Positions 33,072-42,830 of a stretch of 57,977 bases of DNA are shown one piece after another. The stretch spans positions 1 through 57,977 of the forward strand of contig JAFEFM010000484.1 in assembly GCA_018240585.1 (NCBI GenBank). Reading direction: 5' to 3'. Origin of the DNA: Pseudomonadota bacterium. Its GTDB lineage: Bacteria > Pseudomonadota > Gammaproteobacteria > Burkholderiales > Rhodocyclaceae. Numbering within the stretch: the first letter of the stretch is position 1; each line of letters starts with the position of its first letter. The notes beneath the pieces were generated by a model. The model had not been told where the DNA came from, made no database searches, and saw only the letters and a program-made list of their open reading frames with translations. A program made the position numbers and the translations under genes.

Positions 33072-33536
33072 TCAGCCGCAGCCACCAATGGTGACCTGCA
33101 CGTCCTTCCTGACGCTGTAGAAGCGCCCACTCGCCTTCACCAGCACGTGGATGGGGCAAGATTCGCTCACCTTGACCTCGGTCTGCAGATCGACCAGCGT
33201 CCCCTCGGGGATGGTGAAGATCGCAGCCAGCGGACTGGGATTCTTCTCGATCAGGATCGCCACCTGCTCGGTCTTCGGCAGGCGGCTGACGATGCCCAGC
33301 CGCACCGCCGCACCGTTTTCATTGAGGTCGGGCACGTTGAGTTCGATGTCGGAACTGGCCGCGGGCTTGCCCGCGCCGAGCGCCGACAAGGCGGCGTCGA
33401 GTGTGTGCGCATCAAAACCGGCGCGCTTCTGCGCGGCCTGCGCAAGTTCAGGGCTGATCAGCCCTGCGGCGACGAGCAGCGCGTAGAGGCCCAGCCCGCC
33501 GCCCGCTCGCAGCGCCCGCCTGCGTTGGTGATTCAT
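33072..33536 (-). CDS. soxY: Thiosulfate oxidation carrier protein SoxY
   Basis: The 154-residue precursor has a Tat-like signal (QRRRALRAGGGLGLYALLVAAG) and the SoxY domain. It ends in GGCG, with the substrate-binding Cys on the flexible C-terminal arm; the usual arm is GGCGG, so the last Gly is missing. SoxY carries thiosulfate-derived sulfane groups. No soxXAB or soxCD is in the window. It is divergent from fccA and coupled to soxZ. Confidence 0.92.
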   Translation of the reverse strand: MNHQRRRALRAGGGLGLYALLVAAGLISPELAQAAQKRAGFDAHTLDAALSALGAGKPAASSDIELNVPDLNENGAAVRLGIVSRLPKTEQVAILIEKNPSPLAAIFTIPEGTLVDLQTEVKVSESCPIHVLVKASGRFYSVRKDVQVTIGGCG

Positions 33537-33603
33537 GTTTCGTCTCCACAAGAATGAGGCGCCGCCGCGCTGGGCTATACTCCCTGCGCCCCATAGAGTC
33601 CCG

Positions 33604-33643
33604 CGCCGGCGCAATCACGACTGAGGCCAGCTCGCCGGCGCAA
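33604..33643. repeat. Direct repeat in the soxYZ/fccAB divergent promoter
   Basis: CGCCGGCGCAA occurs twice, at 33604-33614 and 33633-33643 (29-bp period, nearly three helical turns). The cores are also self-palindromic. It is a candidate operator between the two divergent sulfur-oxidation units. It may simply reflect GC-rich composition. Confidence 0.35.
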
Positions 33644-33677
33644 AAGTTCGCGTGCCCGCGTGAAAAAGGAATCCAAG

Positions 33678-33998
33678 GTGAAATTGTCTCCCATCCTCGC
33701 CTCGCTGTGCCTGCTCGGCGTCGGCCTCAGCATCAGCGGCGCGGCTGCCGCGGCCGACGCGAATCTCGCACGGAACCTCGCCGCCACCTGCGCCAATTGT
33801 CACGGCACCGACGGCCACAGCGCCGGCGGCATGGACAGCCTGGCAGGTGAGGCGCGCGATCGGCTGATGCAGAAGCTGCTCGCCTTCAAATCGGGATCGC
33901 GCCCGGCCACGATCATGCACCAGATCGCCAGAGGCTACAGCGACGATCAACTCGCGCTGATCGCGGGCTACCTTTCCGCGCGGCCCGCGCACGAGTGA
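33678..33998 (+). CDS. fccA: Monoheme cytochrome c, flavocytochrome c subunit FccA-like
   Basis: The 106-residue protein has an N-terminal signal (about 1-27) and one heme site CANCH. Its size fits the monoheme FccA subunit of flavocytochrome c sulfide dehydrogenase, as in Chlorobium, rather than the diheme form of Allochromatium. The GTG at 33678 has AAAGGA 7 nt upstream; a GTG six codons earlier is the alternative. fccB follows 12 nt downstream. Confidence 0.88.
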   Translation: MKLSPILASLCLLGVGLSISGAAAAADANLARNLAATCANCHGTDGHSAGGMDSLAGEARDRLMQKLLAFKSGSRPATIMHQIARGYSDDQLALIAGYLSARPAHE

Positions 33999-34010
33999 GG
34001 AATGGACGGC

Positions 34011-35276
34011 ATGCTGAATCGACGCACTTTCATGAAGGGACTTGCCGGCGCTGCGGCGCTGGGCGGGCTCGCCGCATGCGCGGGCAACACGCCCCGCGCG
34101 CGGCCCCATGTCGTGGTGATCGGCGGTGGGTACGGCGGCGCAACCGCAGCGAAATACCTGCGCATGTGGAGCCAGGGCGCGGTCGACGTGACGTTGATCG
34201 AGCGCAACCCGGCCTTCGTTTCATGCCCGATGTCGAACCTCGTGGTGGGCGGCTACCGCGAACTGGCCGACATCAGCGTGTCGTACGCCGCCCTGCAGTC
34301 GAAGTGGGGCGTGCGACTGATCACCGACGAGGCGACCGCCATCGACCACGCCCGGCGCACGGTGTCCACCACCGCCAACGGCGTGCTGAGCTACGACCGG
34401 CTGGTGCTGTCGCCGGGCATCGATTTCATGACCGCTGCGGTTCCCGGGCTGGAAGGCAACTTCGAGCGCCTCCCCCATGCGTGGAAAGCCGGCCCGCAGA
34501 CCGTGCTGCTGCGCCAGCAACTGCAGGACATGCCCGACGGCGGCGTGTTTGCCATGCACGTCCCCAAGTCGCCCTACCGCTGCCCGCCCGGGCCGTACGA
34601 GCGAGCCTGCGTGGTGGCGAGCTACCTGCAGCGGCACAAGCCGAGGTCGAAAGTGCTGGTGCTGGACGCGAACACCGAGATCCAGTCGAAGAAGGCCTTG
34701 TTCACGAAGGCCTTCCAGAGCTACGGAAAACTGATCGAATACGTCCCCAACAGCGACCTGCGCTCGGTGGATGCCGCCAGCCGCAGCGCGGAACTGGAAT
34801 TCGACCGCGTCCGCGCCGACGTGCTGAACGTGATCCCGCCGATGCGCGCCGGCAGCATCGCCGTGCGCGCGGGTCTTCCGCTGGTTAACGGCCGCTGGGT
34901 GGACATCGACTGGCTGACGATGGAAGCGAAAGGGGTGGCAGGCGTGCATGTGCTCGGCGATGCACTGCAGCCTGCGCCGGGCATGCCCAAGTCGGGCCAC
35001 ATGGCCAACCAGCACGCCAAGCTGGCCGCCGCCGCGGTGCTGAACCTGCTCGCGGGCGAGCCACCAAGCCCGGCACCGGTGCTGACGAACACCTGCTACA
35101 GCTTCGTCGACGATCGCAACGCCATCCATGTGGCCTCGGTGCATCAATACGATGCGGACAAGCGGCAACCGATGCCCGTCGAAGGCGCCGGCGGCCTGTC
35201 GACCGCCGCGAGCGACCTCGAAGGTCAGTACGCGTTCGCCTGGGCGAAGAACATCTGGGCCGACATGCTGTCCTGA
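34011..35276 (+). CDS. fccB: Flavocytochrome c sulfide dehydrogenase, FAD subunit
   Basis: The 421-residue protein has a Tat signal (NRRTFMKGLAG), followed by the FAD Rossmann motif VVIGGGYGGATAAKYL. Cys residues corresponding to the covalent FAD site (SCPMSN) and to the redox-active disulfide of Allochromatium FccB (YRCPPGPYE and NTCYSF) are present. It oxidises sulfide to sulfur and passes electrons to FccA. A LAAC lipobox-like sequence lies after the Tat signal. GAGGA lies 9 nt before ATG 34011. Confidence 0.94.
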   Translation: MLNRRTFMKGLAGAAALGGLAACAGNTPRARPHVVVIGGGYGGATAAKYLRMWSQGAVDVTLIERNPAFVSCPMSNLVVGGYRELADISVSYAALQSKWGVRLITDEATAIDHARRTVSTTANGVLSYDRLVLSPGIDFMTAAVPGLEGNFERLPHAWKAGPQTVLLRQQLQDMPDGGVFAMHVPKSPYRCPPGPYERACVVASYLQRHKPRSKVLVLDANTEIQSKKALFTKAFQSYGKLIEYVPNSDLRSVDAASRSAELEFDRVRADVLNVIPPMRAGSIAVRAGLPLVNGRWVDIDWLTMEAKGVAGVHVLGDALQPAPGMPKSGHMANQHAKLAAAAVLNLLAGEPPSPAPVLTNTCYSFVDDRNAIHVASVHQYDADKRQPMPVEGAGGLSTAASDLEGQYAFAWAKNIWADMLS

Positions 35277-35303
35277 GCCGAGCACGCGCCCGACGGCCGC
35301 CGC

Positions 35304-35735
35304 TCAGCGCGGCCAGCCGAGTTCCAGCATCCAGGGGCCCGGCCCGGCCTGCAGCGCTTCGCGCACATAGGGCACCATGGACTCCGGAAGGGCCGCACGA
35401 TCCATCCATTCGAGGCGATCGCACTTGTCCGGCTCACGGATCGCGGCCTCTCCGCGCCAGTGCGTGGCGCGCAGGAAGAAGTCGACGCGGTTGGTGTCCG
35501 ACAATCGATGCACCACCCCCATCCATTGCAGCGCGTCAGGCGCCACCGCCAGCCCGGTTTCTTCCGCCATTTCCCGCACCGCCGCCTGCAGTACCGATTC
35601 GCCCGGTTCCACATGGCCGCCCGGCAGGCTGTACAGGCCGTCGAAGAAGCCGGTGCCCGCACGCCGCATCAGCAGGATGCGGCCGTCGCACTCGCACAGC
35701 ACATGGACGCCGGTCGGGATGCCGGGATGCTCCAT
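35304..35735 (-). CDS. Nudix hydrolase
   Basis: The 143-residue protein has a complete Nudix box (GHVEPGESVLQAAVREMAEE, ending TGL). Members hydrolyse nucleoside diphosphate derivatives such as oxidised dNTPs. The start overlaps the dut stop (TGATG), so it is translationally coupled to dut, and a role in nucleotide pool cleaning is plausible. Confidence 0.9.
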   Translation of the reverse strand: MEHPGIPTGVHVLCECDGRILLMRRAGTGFFDGLYSLPGGHVEPGESVLQAAVREMAEETGLAVAPDALQWMGVVHRLSDTNRVDFFLRATHWRGEAAIREPDKCDRLEWMDRAALPESMVPYVREALQAGPGPWMLELGWPR

Positions 35736-36184
35736 CAATGCTGGCCCGTGCTGCCGAAACCGCCCGCGCCGCGCTCGCTGGCGCCGAATTCGTCGACGAC
35801 GTTCAGCGACACCTGCAGCACCGGCACGACCACCAGTTGCGCGATGCGCTCCATCGGCTGGATGGTGAAGCTGCCACGCCCGCGGTTCCATACCGACACG
35901 AAGATCTGCCCCTGGTAATCGGAATCGATCAGCCCGACGAGGTTGCCGAGCACGATGCCGTGCTTGTGACCGAGCCCCGAGCGCGGCAGCACCATCGCCG
36001 CCAGCCCGGGATCGGCGAGGTGCATCGCCAGGCCGCTCGGCACCAACGTGGTCTCGCCGGGATGCAGGGTGATGGCTGCCGGCAGGCAGGCGCGCAGATC
36101 GAGGCCCGCCGAACCGGAGGTGGAATAGGCCGGCGGATGGCTCCTGAGCCGTTCGTCCAGGATCTTGATGTCGATTCGGTGCAT
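35735..36184 (-). CDS. dut: dUTP diphosphatase
   Basis: The 149-residue trimeric dUTPase has the five conserved motifs, including [30 protein letters not shown] and the C-terminal [10 protein letters not shown]. It converts dUTP to dUMP and PPi. It lies 68 nt after coaBC on the same strand, the common coaBC-dut order of proteobacteria. Confidence 0.97.
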   Translation of the reverse strand: MHRIDIKILDERLRSHPPAYSTSGSAGLDLRACLPAAITLHPGETTLVPSGLAMHLADPGLAAMVLPRSGLGHKHGIVLGNLVGLIDSDYQGQIFVSVWNRGRGSFTIQPMERIAQLVVVPVLQVSLNVVDEFGASERGAGGFGSTGQH

Positions 36185-36252
36185 GTCAGCCCTCCGTGAG
36201 TCCTTGGTGCGTTGCGCGCCGTGATCGGTGCGGCGGGGTTTCGTGTCGGCGC

Positions 36253-37446
36253 TCAGTTCTTCGGCGGCAGCATCGCGGCCAGGTGGTCGACGATGCCGCG
36301 CGCCACCTCCGCCTTCGATGCGCGCGGCAGCGGATGACGCCCAGCGTCGTCGTACAGGACCACGGTATTGTCGTCCCCGCCCATGCCGTCGCTCACCAGG
36401 TTGCCGACCAGCAGCGGCAGGCGCTTGTTGCGCCGCTTGCCCTCGGCGTACGCGTCGAGATCGCGGCTTTCGGCCGCAAAACCGACGCAGAACGGCGCCG
36501 CCGGCAAGGCGGCGACTTCCGCCAGGATGTCGGGATTCTGTGTCAGGGAGATGGACAGGTCCGCGCCCGTCTTCTTGATCTTGTGCTCTGCCGCCTGCAA
36601 TGGCCGGTAGTCGGCCACGGCGGCCACGCCGATGAAGACATCGGCATCGGCAAGCGCCTGCAGCACCGCAGCGCGCATTTCCCGCGCACTGGCGGCCGGC
36701 ACGCACTGCACGCCCAGCGGCACCGGCAGCGACACCGGCCCGCTCACCAGCACCACCTCGGCACCCGCCTGCGCGCAAGCGCGCGCCAGCGCGTAACCCA
36801 TCTTTCCGGTACTGATGTTGGTGATGCCACGCACCGGGTCGATGGCCTCGAAGGTCGGCCCGGCGGTCATCACCACCTTGCGCCCCGCCAGGTGTTTGGG
36901 CACGAAATAGCCTTCCAGCAGTTCGAGAAGTTCTTCCGGCTCGAGCATGCGCCCCATGCCGACCTCGCCGCAGGCCTGGTCTCCGGCGGCGGGGCCGAAC
37001 ACCGCCACACCGTCCTCGCGCAACTGCCGGACGTTGCGCTGGGTGGGCGGCGAATCCCACATCTGGCGGTTCATCGCCGGCGCGACGATGAGCGGCACAT
37101 CGCGCGCCAGGCACAGCGTCGTGAGCAGGTCGTCAGCCAACCCATGGACGAGGCGGGCGATGAAGTCGGCCGTTGCCGGTGCCACCAGGATCGCGTCGGC
37201 ATCACGGCCGAGATCGATGTGCGCCATGTTGTTGGGCATGCGCGCATCCCACAGATCCGACCACACCGTGTTGCCCGACAGCGCCTGGAAGGTGACCGGC
37301 GCGACAAAGCGCGCCCCGCCCTCGGTCAGCACGACATGCACGTCGGCCCCCGCCTTCCCGAGCAGTCGCACCAGTTCCGCCGCCTTGTAGGCTGCGACGC
37401 CGCCGGTGACGCCCAGCACGACTTTCCTGCCCTGTAGACCATTCAT
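36253..37446 (-). CDS. coaBC: Bifunctional phosphopantothenoylcysteine decarboxylase/synthase
   Basis: The 397-residue fusion protein has an N-terminal flavin-dependent CoaC domain (catalytic His in NMAHIDLG, clamp PAMNRQMW, catalytic Cys in [11 protein letters not shown]) and a C-terminal CoaB domain ([18 protein letters not shown]). It catalyses two steps of coenzyme A synthesis. The ATG at 37446 has no Shine-Dalgarno; a TATTCT element lies 6 nt upstream, so the mRNA may be leaderless. It is divergent from radC. Confidence 0.96.
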   Translation of the reverse strand: MNGLQGRKVVLGVTGGVAAYKAAELVRLLGKAGADVHVVLTEGGARFVAPVTFQALSGNTVWSDLWDARMPNNMAHIDLGRDADAILVAPATADFIARLVHGLADDLLTTLCLARDVPLIVAPAMNRQMWDSPPTQRNVRQLREDGVAVFGPAAGDQACGEVGMGRMLEPEELLELLEGYFVPKHLAGRKVVMTAGPTFEAIDPVRGITNISTGKMGYALARACAQAGAEVVLVSGPVSLPVPLGVQCVPAASAREMRAAVLQALADADVFIGVAAVADYRPLQAAEHKIKKTGADLSISLTQNPDILAEVAALPAAPFCVGFAAESRDLDAYAEGKRRNKRLPLLVGNLVSDGMGGDDNTVVLYDDAGRHPLPRASKAEVARGIVDHLAAMLPPKN

Positions 37447-37521
37447 GACAATAGAATAAAATGGATACCCGCGCACCGACTTTGCCCCTCTCCTCGACGG
37501 CGCGAAAACCAAGGAGCCACC

Positions 37522-38199
37522 ATGGCAATCACCGACTGGCCCGCGGACGAACGCCCGCGCGAAAAACTGCTCGCGCGTGGCACGCAGGCCCTGTCCGACG
37601 CGGAACTGCTCGCCATCTTCCTGCGCGTGGGCATTCGCGGCCAAAGCGCCGTCGATCTGGCACGCAGCCTGATACATCGTTTCGGCAGCCTCACCCGGCT
37701 GTGCAACGCAAGTGCAGACGACTTCGCCGCCGTGCCGGGCATGGGGCTGGCGAAGTATGCCCAACTGCAGGCAGTGATGGAACTGGCGCGGCGCGCGCTC
37801 GGCGAGACGATCCGCGAACGCGCGCTGTTCGATTCGCCGCAGGCAGTGCGCGACTGGCTGCGCCTGCGTCTGGGCCACCTCCCCCATGAAACCTTCTGCG
37901 TGATGCTGCTCGATGCACGCCATTGCCTGATCGATGCCTTGGACCTGTTCCGCGGCACGCTGACACAAACCTCCGTCTATCCGCGTGAAGTGGTCAAGCT
38001 CGCGCTCGGGCATAATGCGGCAGCGGTCATCTTCGCGCACAACCACCCATCCGGCGCGGCTGAACCGAGCACTGCGGACGAGATGCTGACCCGCGCGCTC
38101 AAGGATGCACTGGCGCTGGTCGACGTCCGTGTGCTCGACCATTTCGTCGTCCCCGCACATGGCGTACCGGTGTCCTTTGCCGAACGCGGACTGCTCTGA
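37522..38199 (+). CDS. radC: RadC family JAB1/MPN protein
   Basis: The 225-residue protein has an N-terminal helix-hairpin-helix region (about 20-100) and a C-terminal MPN domain with the metal motif HNHPSG and a downstream Asp. The name RadC is historical; a DNA-repair role is not established. AAGGAG precedes the ATG. It is divergent from coaBC, as in many proteobacteria. Confidence 0.94.
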   Translation: MAITDWPADERPREKLLARGTQALSDAELLAIFLRVGIRGQSAVDLARSLIHRFGSLTRLCNASADDFAAVPGMGLAKYAQLQAVMELARRALGETIRERALFDSPQAVRDWLRLRLGHLPHETFCVMLLDARHCLIDALDLFRGTLTQTSVYPREVVKLALGHNAAAVIFAHNHPSGAAEPSTADEMLTRALKDALALVDVRVLDHFVVPAHGVPVSFAERGLL

Positions 38200-38323
38200 C
38201 TGGCGCACTTCGCAATGCCGGCGCTCGTCCGCCGTGACGGATGCGCAGGCGACACTTGCCTTTGGCGGGGCTTCTACAGTATCCTCCACCGTTTCCCGAA
38301 CTTAGAATTCCCTGGAGCAACGT

Positions 38324-38560
38324 ATGGCTCGCGTCTGCCAAGTCACCGGTAAAGCACCGATGGTGGGAAACAACGTCTCCCACGCCAATAACAAGACCAA
38401 GCGCCGTTTTCTGCCGAACCTGCAGAACCGCCGCTTCTGGAGCGAGAGCGAGAACCGCTGGATTCGCCTGCGCGTGTCCAACGCCGGTCTGCGCACGATC
38501 GACAAGAAGGGCATCGACGTCGTCGTTGCCGAGCTTCGCGCCCGCGGCGAGAAGCTTTAA
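38324..38560 (+). CDS. rpmB: 50S ribosomal protein L28
   Basis: The 78-residue protein begins [23 protein letters not shown] and matches bL28 in length and sequence. GGAG lies before the ATG. It is followed by rpmG after 26 nt, the conserved rpmBG operon. Confidence 0.97.
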   Translation: MARVCQVTGKAPMVGNNVSHANNKTKRRFLPNLQNRRFWSESENRWIRLRVSNAGLRTIDKKGIDVVVAELRARGEKL

Positions 38561-38586
38561 TCCGCCCGAACTGAACGGAGAACGCC

Positions 38587-38754
38587 ATGGCCAAAGGCAT
38601 CCGCGAAAAGATCAAGCTGGAATCGACCGCCGGCACCGGTCATTTCTACACCACATCCAAGAACAAGCGCACCACGCCGGAAAAGCTCGAGTTCAACAAG
38701 TACGACCCGGTCGCGCGCAAGCACGTTCCGTACAAGGAAATCAAGCTGAAGTGA
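38587..38754 (+). CDS. rpmG: 50S ribosomal protein L33
   Basis: The 55-codon frame begins [14 protein letters not shown] and ends YKEIKLK, matching bL33. A zinc-ribbon Cys set is absent, so this is the C-minus form. A short GC hairpin (GGGCGGAT/ATCCGCCC, 38761-38779) follows directly, and a stronger terminator lies further on. Confidence 0.96.
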   Translation: MAKGIREKIKLESTAGTGHFYTTSKNKRTTPEKLEFNKYDPVARKHVPYKEIKLK

Positions 38755-38853
38755 TGTGCCGGGCGGATCGGATCCGCCCTGTCCTTGCCGCCTGAAAGGC
38801 GACGTCAGGTCGCAAGTACAGGCAGATCGGCGAGCGACGCATACCGACTCCAG

Positions 38854-38893
38854 AAACAAGAAGGCCATCGGCTTGCCGATGGCCTTCTTGTTT
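38854..38893. terminator. Bidirectional terminator between rpmG and the csp gene
   Basis: AAACAAGAAGGCCATCGGC and its exact complement form a 19-bp stem around a 2-nt loop. A-rich and T-rich ends on the two sides allow termination in both directions. Confidence 0.92.
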
Positions 38894-38937
38894 TCCAGGT
38901 CCGACCCGGGCTTTCGCTCCGGGCCGGTTTGGCCGCA

Positions 38938-39141
38938 TCAAGCCTTTTGAATGTTCGAGGCCTGCTTGCCTTTGGGGCCCTGGGTCACCTCGAAGGAAAC
39001 CTTCTCGCCCTCCTTGAGGGTCTTGAAGCCACTCATGTTGATGGCAGAAAAGTGCGCGAAAAGGTCTTCGCTGCCGTCATCGGGAGTAATGAAGCCGAAA
39101 CCCTTGGAATCGTTGAACCACTTCACGGTGCCAGTTGCCAT
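38938..39141 (-). CDS. Cold-shock family protein (CspA/CspE-like)
   Basis: The 67-residue OB-fold protein has the RNA-binding motifs KGFGFI (RNP1) and DLFAHFSAI (RNP2). It binds single-stranded RNA as a chaperone; the paralogue type cannot be told from sequence. The ATG at 39141 is the canonical start. The upstream non-coding stretch is likely its leader. Confidence 0.96.
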   Translation of the reverse strand: MATGTVKWFNDSKGFGFITPDDGSEDLFAHFSAINMSGFKTLKEGEKVSFEVTQGPKGKQASNIQKA

Positions 39142-39470
39142 ATTGCATCTTTCCTTCAAGGTTGCTTGATACGATCGGCCCCCCGGCCGATACATCGGCG
39201 CCAATCCGCTGTCGTGTTCGACAGGCCTGAAACCAGCGCACAGCTTGGCTTTTACGCACTTGCCCGCACACCGTCAACGACTTCTTCAGGGGCGTTTCTG
39301 GCGCGTCGCAGCATTCGGCTAAAGGCACAATTCCGAAAGATATTAAATTGACTGGCACTTTTCCCGAATCCGCGCATGCGGCACCGCACGAGCTCCCCTT
39401 GAAATCACGCAACACTCCCCCACCTGCACTCTGAATCCGCCTTGTTGCACTCTGCCCGGAGTTCTTTAGA
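39142..39470. other. Intergenic region between the csp gene and clpS
   Basis: This 329-nt stretch has no supported gene. It should hold the csp 5' leader on the minus strand (a short ATCGGCC/GGCCGAT hairpin lies at about 39174-39191) and the clpS promoter on the plus strand. I see no convincing -10/-35 pair. CspA-family mRNAs often have long structured leaders, so a thermosensor leader is possible but not visible. Confidence 0.5.
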
Positions 39471-39788
39471 ATGAATTTCATGGGTACCCGTAAACAAGAC
39501 GAATTCCTGCTGGAGGCGAAGCGGACACGCACCAGGCCGCCGCCCCTTTATAAGGTGCTTCTGCTGAACGATGACTACACGCCGATGGACTTCGTGATCA
39601 TCGTGCTGCAGAAATTTTTCGGCATGGATCGCGAACGTGCCACGCGAGTCATGCTCCAAGTGCACAGAGAGGGCATGGGGATATGCGGAGTCTTTCCGCG
39701 TGACATTGCCTCGACGAAGGTCGAACAGGTCGTATCCTTTGCTCGTCAGCATCAACATCCGCTGGCATGCGTGATGGAGGAAAATTGA
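39471..39788 (+). CDS. clpS: ATP-dependent Clp protease adaptor ClpS
   Basis: The 105-residue adaptor has the core [17 protein letters not shown], which forms the N-degron pocket. ClpS delivers N-end-rule substrates to ClpAP. A second in-frame ATG lies three codons in (39480). The gene is directly followed by clpA. Confidence 0.96.
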   Translation: MNFMGTRKQDEFLLEAKRTRTRPPPLYKVLLLNDDYTPMDFVIIVLQKFFGMDRERATRVMLQVHREGMGICGVFPRDIASTKVEQVVSFARQHQHPLACVMEEN

Positions 39789-42065
39789 ATGATCGCGCAA
39801 GAGCTTGAAGTGAGCCTGCACATGGCCTTTGTAGAGGCGCGCCAGAAGCGACACGAGTTCATTACCGTGGAGCATCTGCTGCTCGCCCTGCTCGACAATC
39901 CCTCGGCGGCAGAAGTGTTGCGCGCCTGCGCCGCCAACATCGACGAGTTGCGGCGCGAGCTGACGAACTTCATCAACGAGCACACGCCGACGATCGAAGG
40001 CAGCGGGGAAATCGACACCCAGCCCACGCTCGGCTTCCAGCGCGTGATCCAGCGCGCGATCCTGCACGTTCAGTCTTCCGGCAAGAAGGAAGTCACGGGC
40101 GCGAACGTGCTGGTCGCGATCTTCGGCGAGAAGGATTCCCACGCGGTGTATTTCCTGCAGCGCCAGAACATCTCGCGACTGGACGTGGTGAATTTCATCT
40201 CGCACGGCATCGCCAAGACGCCGCAGCAAGGCGCCAACCAGCCGAACCGCAACGAGTCCGAGCAGAGCGAGCCCGAGCAGGACGAGAAGCAGCCGGGCGG
40301 CGCACTTGAGAACTACACGCAGAACCTGAACCAGCAGGCGCTGGTGGGCAAGATCGACCCGCTGATCGGCCGCGAGAAGGAGGTCGAGCGCGTCATCCAG
40401 ACCTTGTGCCGCCGCCGCAAGAACAACCCGCTGCTGGTCGGCGAGGCCGGCGTGGGCAAGACGGCGATCGCCGAGGGTCTGGCGCACCGTATCGTCGAAG
40501 GGCGCGTGCCGGAGATCCTCGAGAACGCCCAGGTCTATGCGCTGGACATGGGTGCGCTGCTGGCCGGCACCAAGTACCGTGGCGACTTCGAGCAGCGTCT
40601 GAAGGCTGTCCTCAAGCAGTTGCTCGAGAACCCGAATGCGATCCTGTTCATCGACGAGATCCACACGCTGATCGGCGCCGGCGCCGCTTCGGGCGGCACG
40701 CTGGATGCGTCCAACCTGCTCAAGCCGGCGCTGTCGTCCGGTCAGTTGAAGTGCATCGGCGCCACCACCTACAACGAATTCCGCCAGATCTTCGAGAAGG
40801 ACCACGCGCTTTCCCGCCGCTTCCAGAAGGTGGACGTCGTCGAGCCCTCGGTGGCTGAAACAGTGGAGATCCTGAAGGGACTCAAGAGCCGCTTTGAGGA
40901 ACACCACGGCGTGAAGTACTCGACATCGGCGCTGTCGAGCGCGGCGGAGCTGTCGGCACGCTACATCAACGACCGTCACCTGCCCGACAAGGCGATCGAC
41001 GTCATCGACGAGGCGGGCGCAGCGCAGCGCATCCTGCCGAAGTCCAGACAGAAGAAGACCATCGGCAAGAACGAGATCGAGGAGATCGTCGCCAAGATCG
41101 CCCGCATCCCGCCGCGCACCGTCTCCAATGACGACCGCGCCGCACTGAAGACGCTGGAGCGTGACCTCAAGAACGTGGTGTTCGGCCAGGACATGGCCAT
41201 CGACGCGCTCGCGCAGGCGATCAAGATGTCGCGTTCCGGGCTGGGAAATCCGCAGAAGCCGATCGGCTCCTTCCTGTTCTCGGGACCGACCGGCGTCGGC
41301 AAGACCGAGGTCGCCCGCCAGCTCGCCTACGTGCTGGGCATCGAACTGGTGCGTTTCGACATGTCCGAGTACATGGAACGCCACGCGGTGAGCCGCATGA
41401 TCGGCGCGCCGCCGGGCTATGTGGGCTTCGACCAGGGCGGCCTGCTCACCGAGCAGATCACCAAGAAGCCGCACTGTGTGCTGCTGCTCGACGAGATCGA
41501 GAAGGCGCATCCCGACATCTACAACATCCTGCTGCAGGTCATGGACCACGGCACGCTGACCGACAACAATGGCAGGCAGGCGGACTTCCGCAACGTAATC
41601 CTGATCATGACCACCAACGCGGGAGCGGAAACGATGCAGAAGTCGGTCATCGGTTTCTCCGCCAAGCGCGAAGCCGGCGACGAGATGGAAGACATCAAGC
41701 GCATGTTCTCGCCGGAGTTCCGCAACCGGCTCGATGCCATCATCTCGTTCAAGGCGCTCGACAACGACATCATCCTGCGCGTGGTGGACAAGTTCCTGAT
41801 GCAGCTCGAGGCGCAACTGCACGAGAAGAAGGTCGAGGCGCATTTCACCGAGGACCTGAAGGCGTGGCTCGCCGAAAAGGGCTTCGATCCGCTCATGGGC
41901 GCGCGTCCCATGGCCCGCCTGATCCAGGACACGATCCGCTCCGCGCTCGCCGACGCACTGCTGTTCGGTCGGCTTGCCAATGGCGGCAAGGTCACCATCG
42001 ACCTCGACGAAGACGACAAGGTCAAGCTGCTGTTCGAGCAAACCGAGGACGCGACGACCGTCTGA
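39789..42065 (+). CDS. clpA: ATP-dependent Clp protease ATP-binding subunit ClpA
   Basis: The 758-residue AAA+ unfoldase has an N-domain (about 1-145), D1 Walker [10 protein letters not shown]2 Walker A GPTGVGKT, and the Walker B motif LFIDEIHTL. It feeds substrates to ClpP. It starts next to the clpS stop with no gap, so the two are co-translated. A terminator follows. Confidence 0.97.
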   Translation: MIAQELEVSLHMAFVEARQKRHEFITVEHLLLALLDNPSAAEVLRACAANIDELRRELTNFINEHTPTIEGSGEIDTQPTLGFQRVIQRAILHVQSSGKKEVTGANVLVAIFGEKDSHAVYFLQRQNISRLDVVNFISHGIAKTPQQGANQPNRNESEQSEPEQDEKQPGGALENYTQNLNQQALVGKIDPLIGREKEVERVIQTLCRRRKNNPLLVGEAGVGKTAIAEGLAHRIVEGRVPEILENAQVYALDMGALLAGTKYRGDFEQRLKAVLKQLLENPNAILFIDEIHTLIGAGAASGGTLDASNLLKPALSSGQLKCIGATTYNEFRQIFEKDHALSRRFQKVDVVEPSVAETVEILKGLKSRFEEHHGVKYSTSALSSAAELSARYINDRHLPDKAIDVIDEAGAAQRILPKSRQKKTIGKNEIEEIVAKIARIPPRTVSNDDRAALKTLERDLKNVVFGQDMAIDALAQAIKMSRSGLGNPQKPIGSFLFSGPTGVGKTEVARQLAYVLGIELVRFDMSEYMERHAVSRMIGAPPGYVGFDQGGLLTEQITKKPHCVLLLDEIEKAHPDIYNILLQVMDHGTLTDNNGRQADFRNVILIMTTNAGAETMQKSVIGFSAKREAGDEMEDIKRMFSPEFRNRLDAIISFKALDNDIILRVVDKFLMQLEAQLHEKKVEAHFTEDLKAWLAEKGFDPLMGARPMARLIQDTIRSALADALLFGRLANGGKVTIDLDEDDKVKLLFEQTEDATTV

Positions 42066-42085
42066 GCGCTCGATGCGCACCCGCG

Positions 42086-42113
42086 ACGCCTCCCGCCCAG
42101 GGAGGCGTTTTTC
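42086..42113 (+). terminator. Terminator after clpA
   Basis: ACGCCTCCC and GGGAGGCGT form a 9-bp stem with a 5-nt loop followed by a T run. Confidence 0.92.
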
Positions 42114-42234
42114 TTTGTGTGGCACCAACTGGCGCCTGAGCGGGCCGTCGCACGCGAGCGCACCCAAGGCGCGCACGGCTATGATGCGCAGGCCTGCGGG
42201 GATCCGCCCTGCCATTTTCCAGCGAGGAGCTTGC

Positions 42235-42714
42235 ATGACCATCCAGACCACCGATCTCTGCGACGCCAACGAAGACAAGGTCAGCGTCGTCAGCCCGATG
42301 TTCCGCAGCTTTGGAGGACGTAGCGCGTTCGGTGGCCCGATCACCACGCTGAAGCTGTTCGAGGACAACGCGCTGGTACGCAAGACACTGGAGTCCCCCG
42401 GCGACAGCCGGGTGCTCGTCATCGACGGCGGCGGATCGATGCGCTGCGCACTGGTCGGGGACCAGTTGGCCGCGCTTGGCGTGCGCAACGGGTGGGCCGG
42501 CATCGTCGTGTATGGCTGCATCCGCGACTCGAAGGCCATCGCCACGATGGACATCGGCGTGTTCGCGCTCGGCACCCATCCGCGCAAGACGATCAAGCGG
42601 AACACCGGCGAGGCCGACCTGCCGGTCACGTTCGGCGGCGTGACCTTCATTCCCGGTCACTACCTGTATGCGGACGAGGATGGAGTCATCGTCTCGCCGA
42701 CCGCTCTGCAGTAA
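42235..42714 (+). CDS. rraA: RraA-family protein (RNase E regulator / HMG aldolase fold)
   Basis: The 159-residue protein matches RraA, with [10 protein letters not shown], the [13 protein letters not shown] region and [18 protein letters not shown]. RraA proteins inhibit RNase E in E. coli; many homologues are 4-hydroxy-4-methyl-2-oxoglutarate/oxaloacetate aldolases, so the name is partly conventional. The GAGGAGCTTGC Shine-Dalgarno fixes the start at 42235. Confidence 0.88.
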   Translation: MTIQTTDLCDANEDKVSVVSPMFRSFGGRSAFGGPITTLKLFEDNALVRKTLESPGDSRVLVIDGGGSMRCALVGDQLAALGVRNGWAGIVVYGCIRDSKAIATMDIGVFALGTHPRKTIKRNTGEADLPVTFGGVTFIPGHYLYADEDGVIVSPTALQ

Positions 42715-42830
42715 GGCCGGCGACGACGCAGGCGGCGGCTTGCCGGCGCCGTGCGGCAGGGCGCCGCAGCGCAGCACGCGACGCACCATGATCCGTTTCA
42801 CGACGCTGCTTCGACTCTCACATCGTGAAA

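Noticed and set aside
33604-33643. CRISPR-like repeat
   Set aside because: Only two 11-bp copies with no spacer series; no cas genes in the window.
39471-39480. Leaderless clpS start from a TTGTTG/TTTAGA promoter
   Set aside because: The spacing would put the transcription start inside the coding region, and a GGAG lies at an acceptable distance from the first ATG.
39405-42650. A 1081-codon open frame on the minus strand
   Set aside because: It lies antisense to clpS-clpA-rraA and shows low-complexity composition with no family features.
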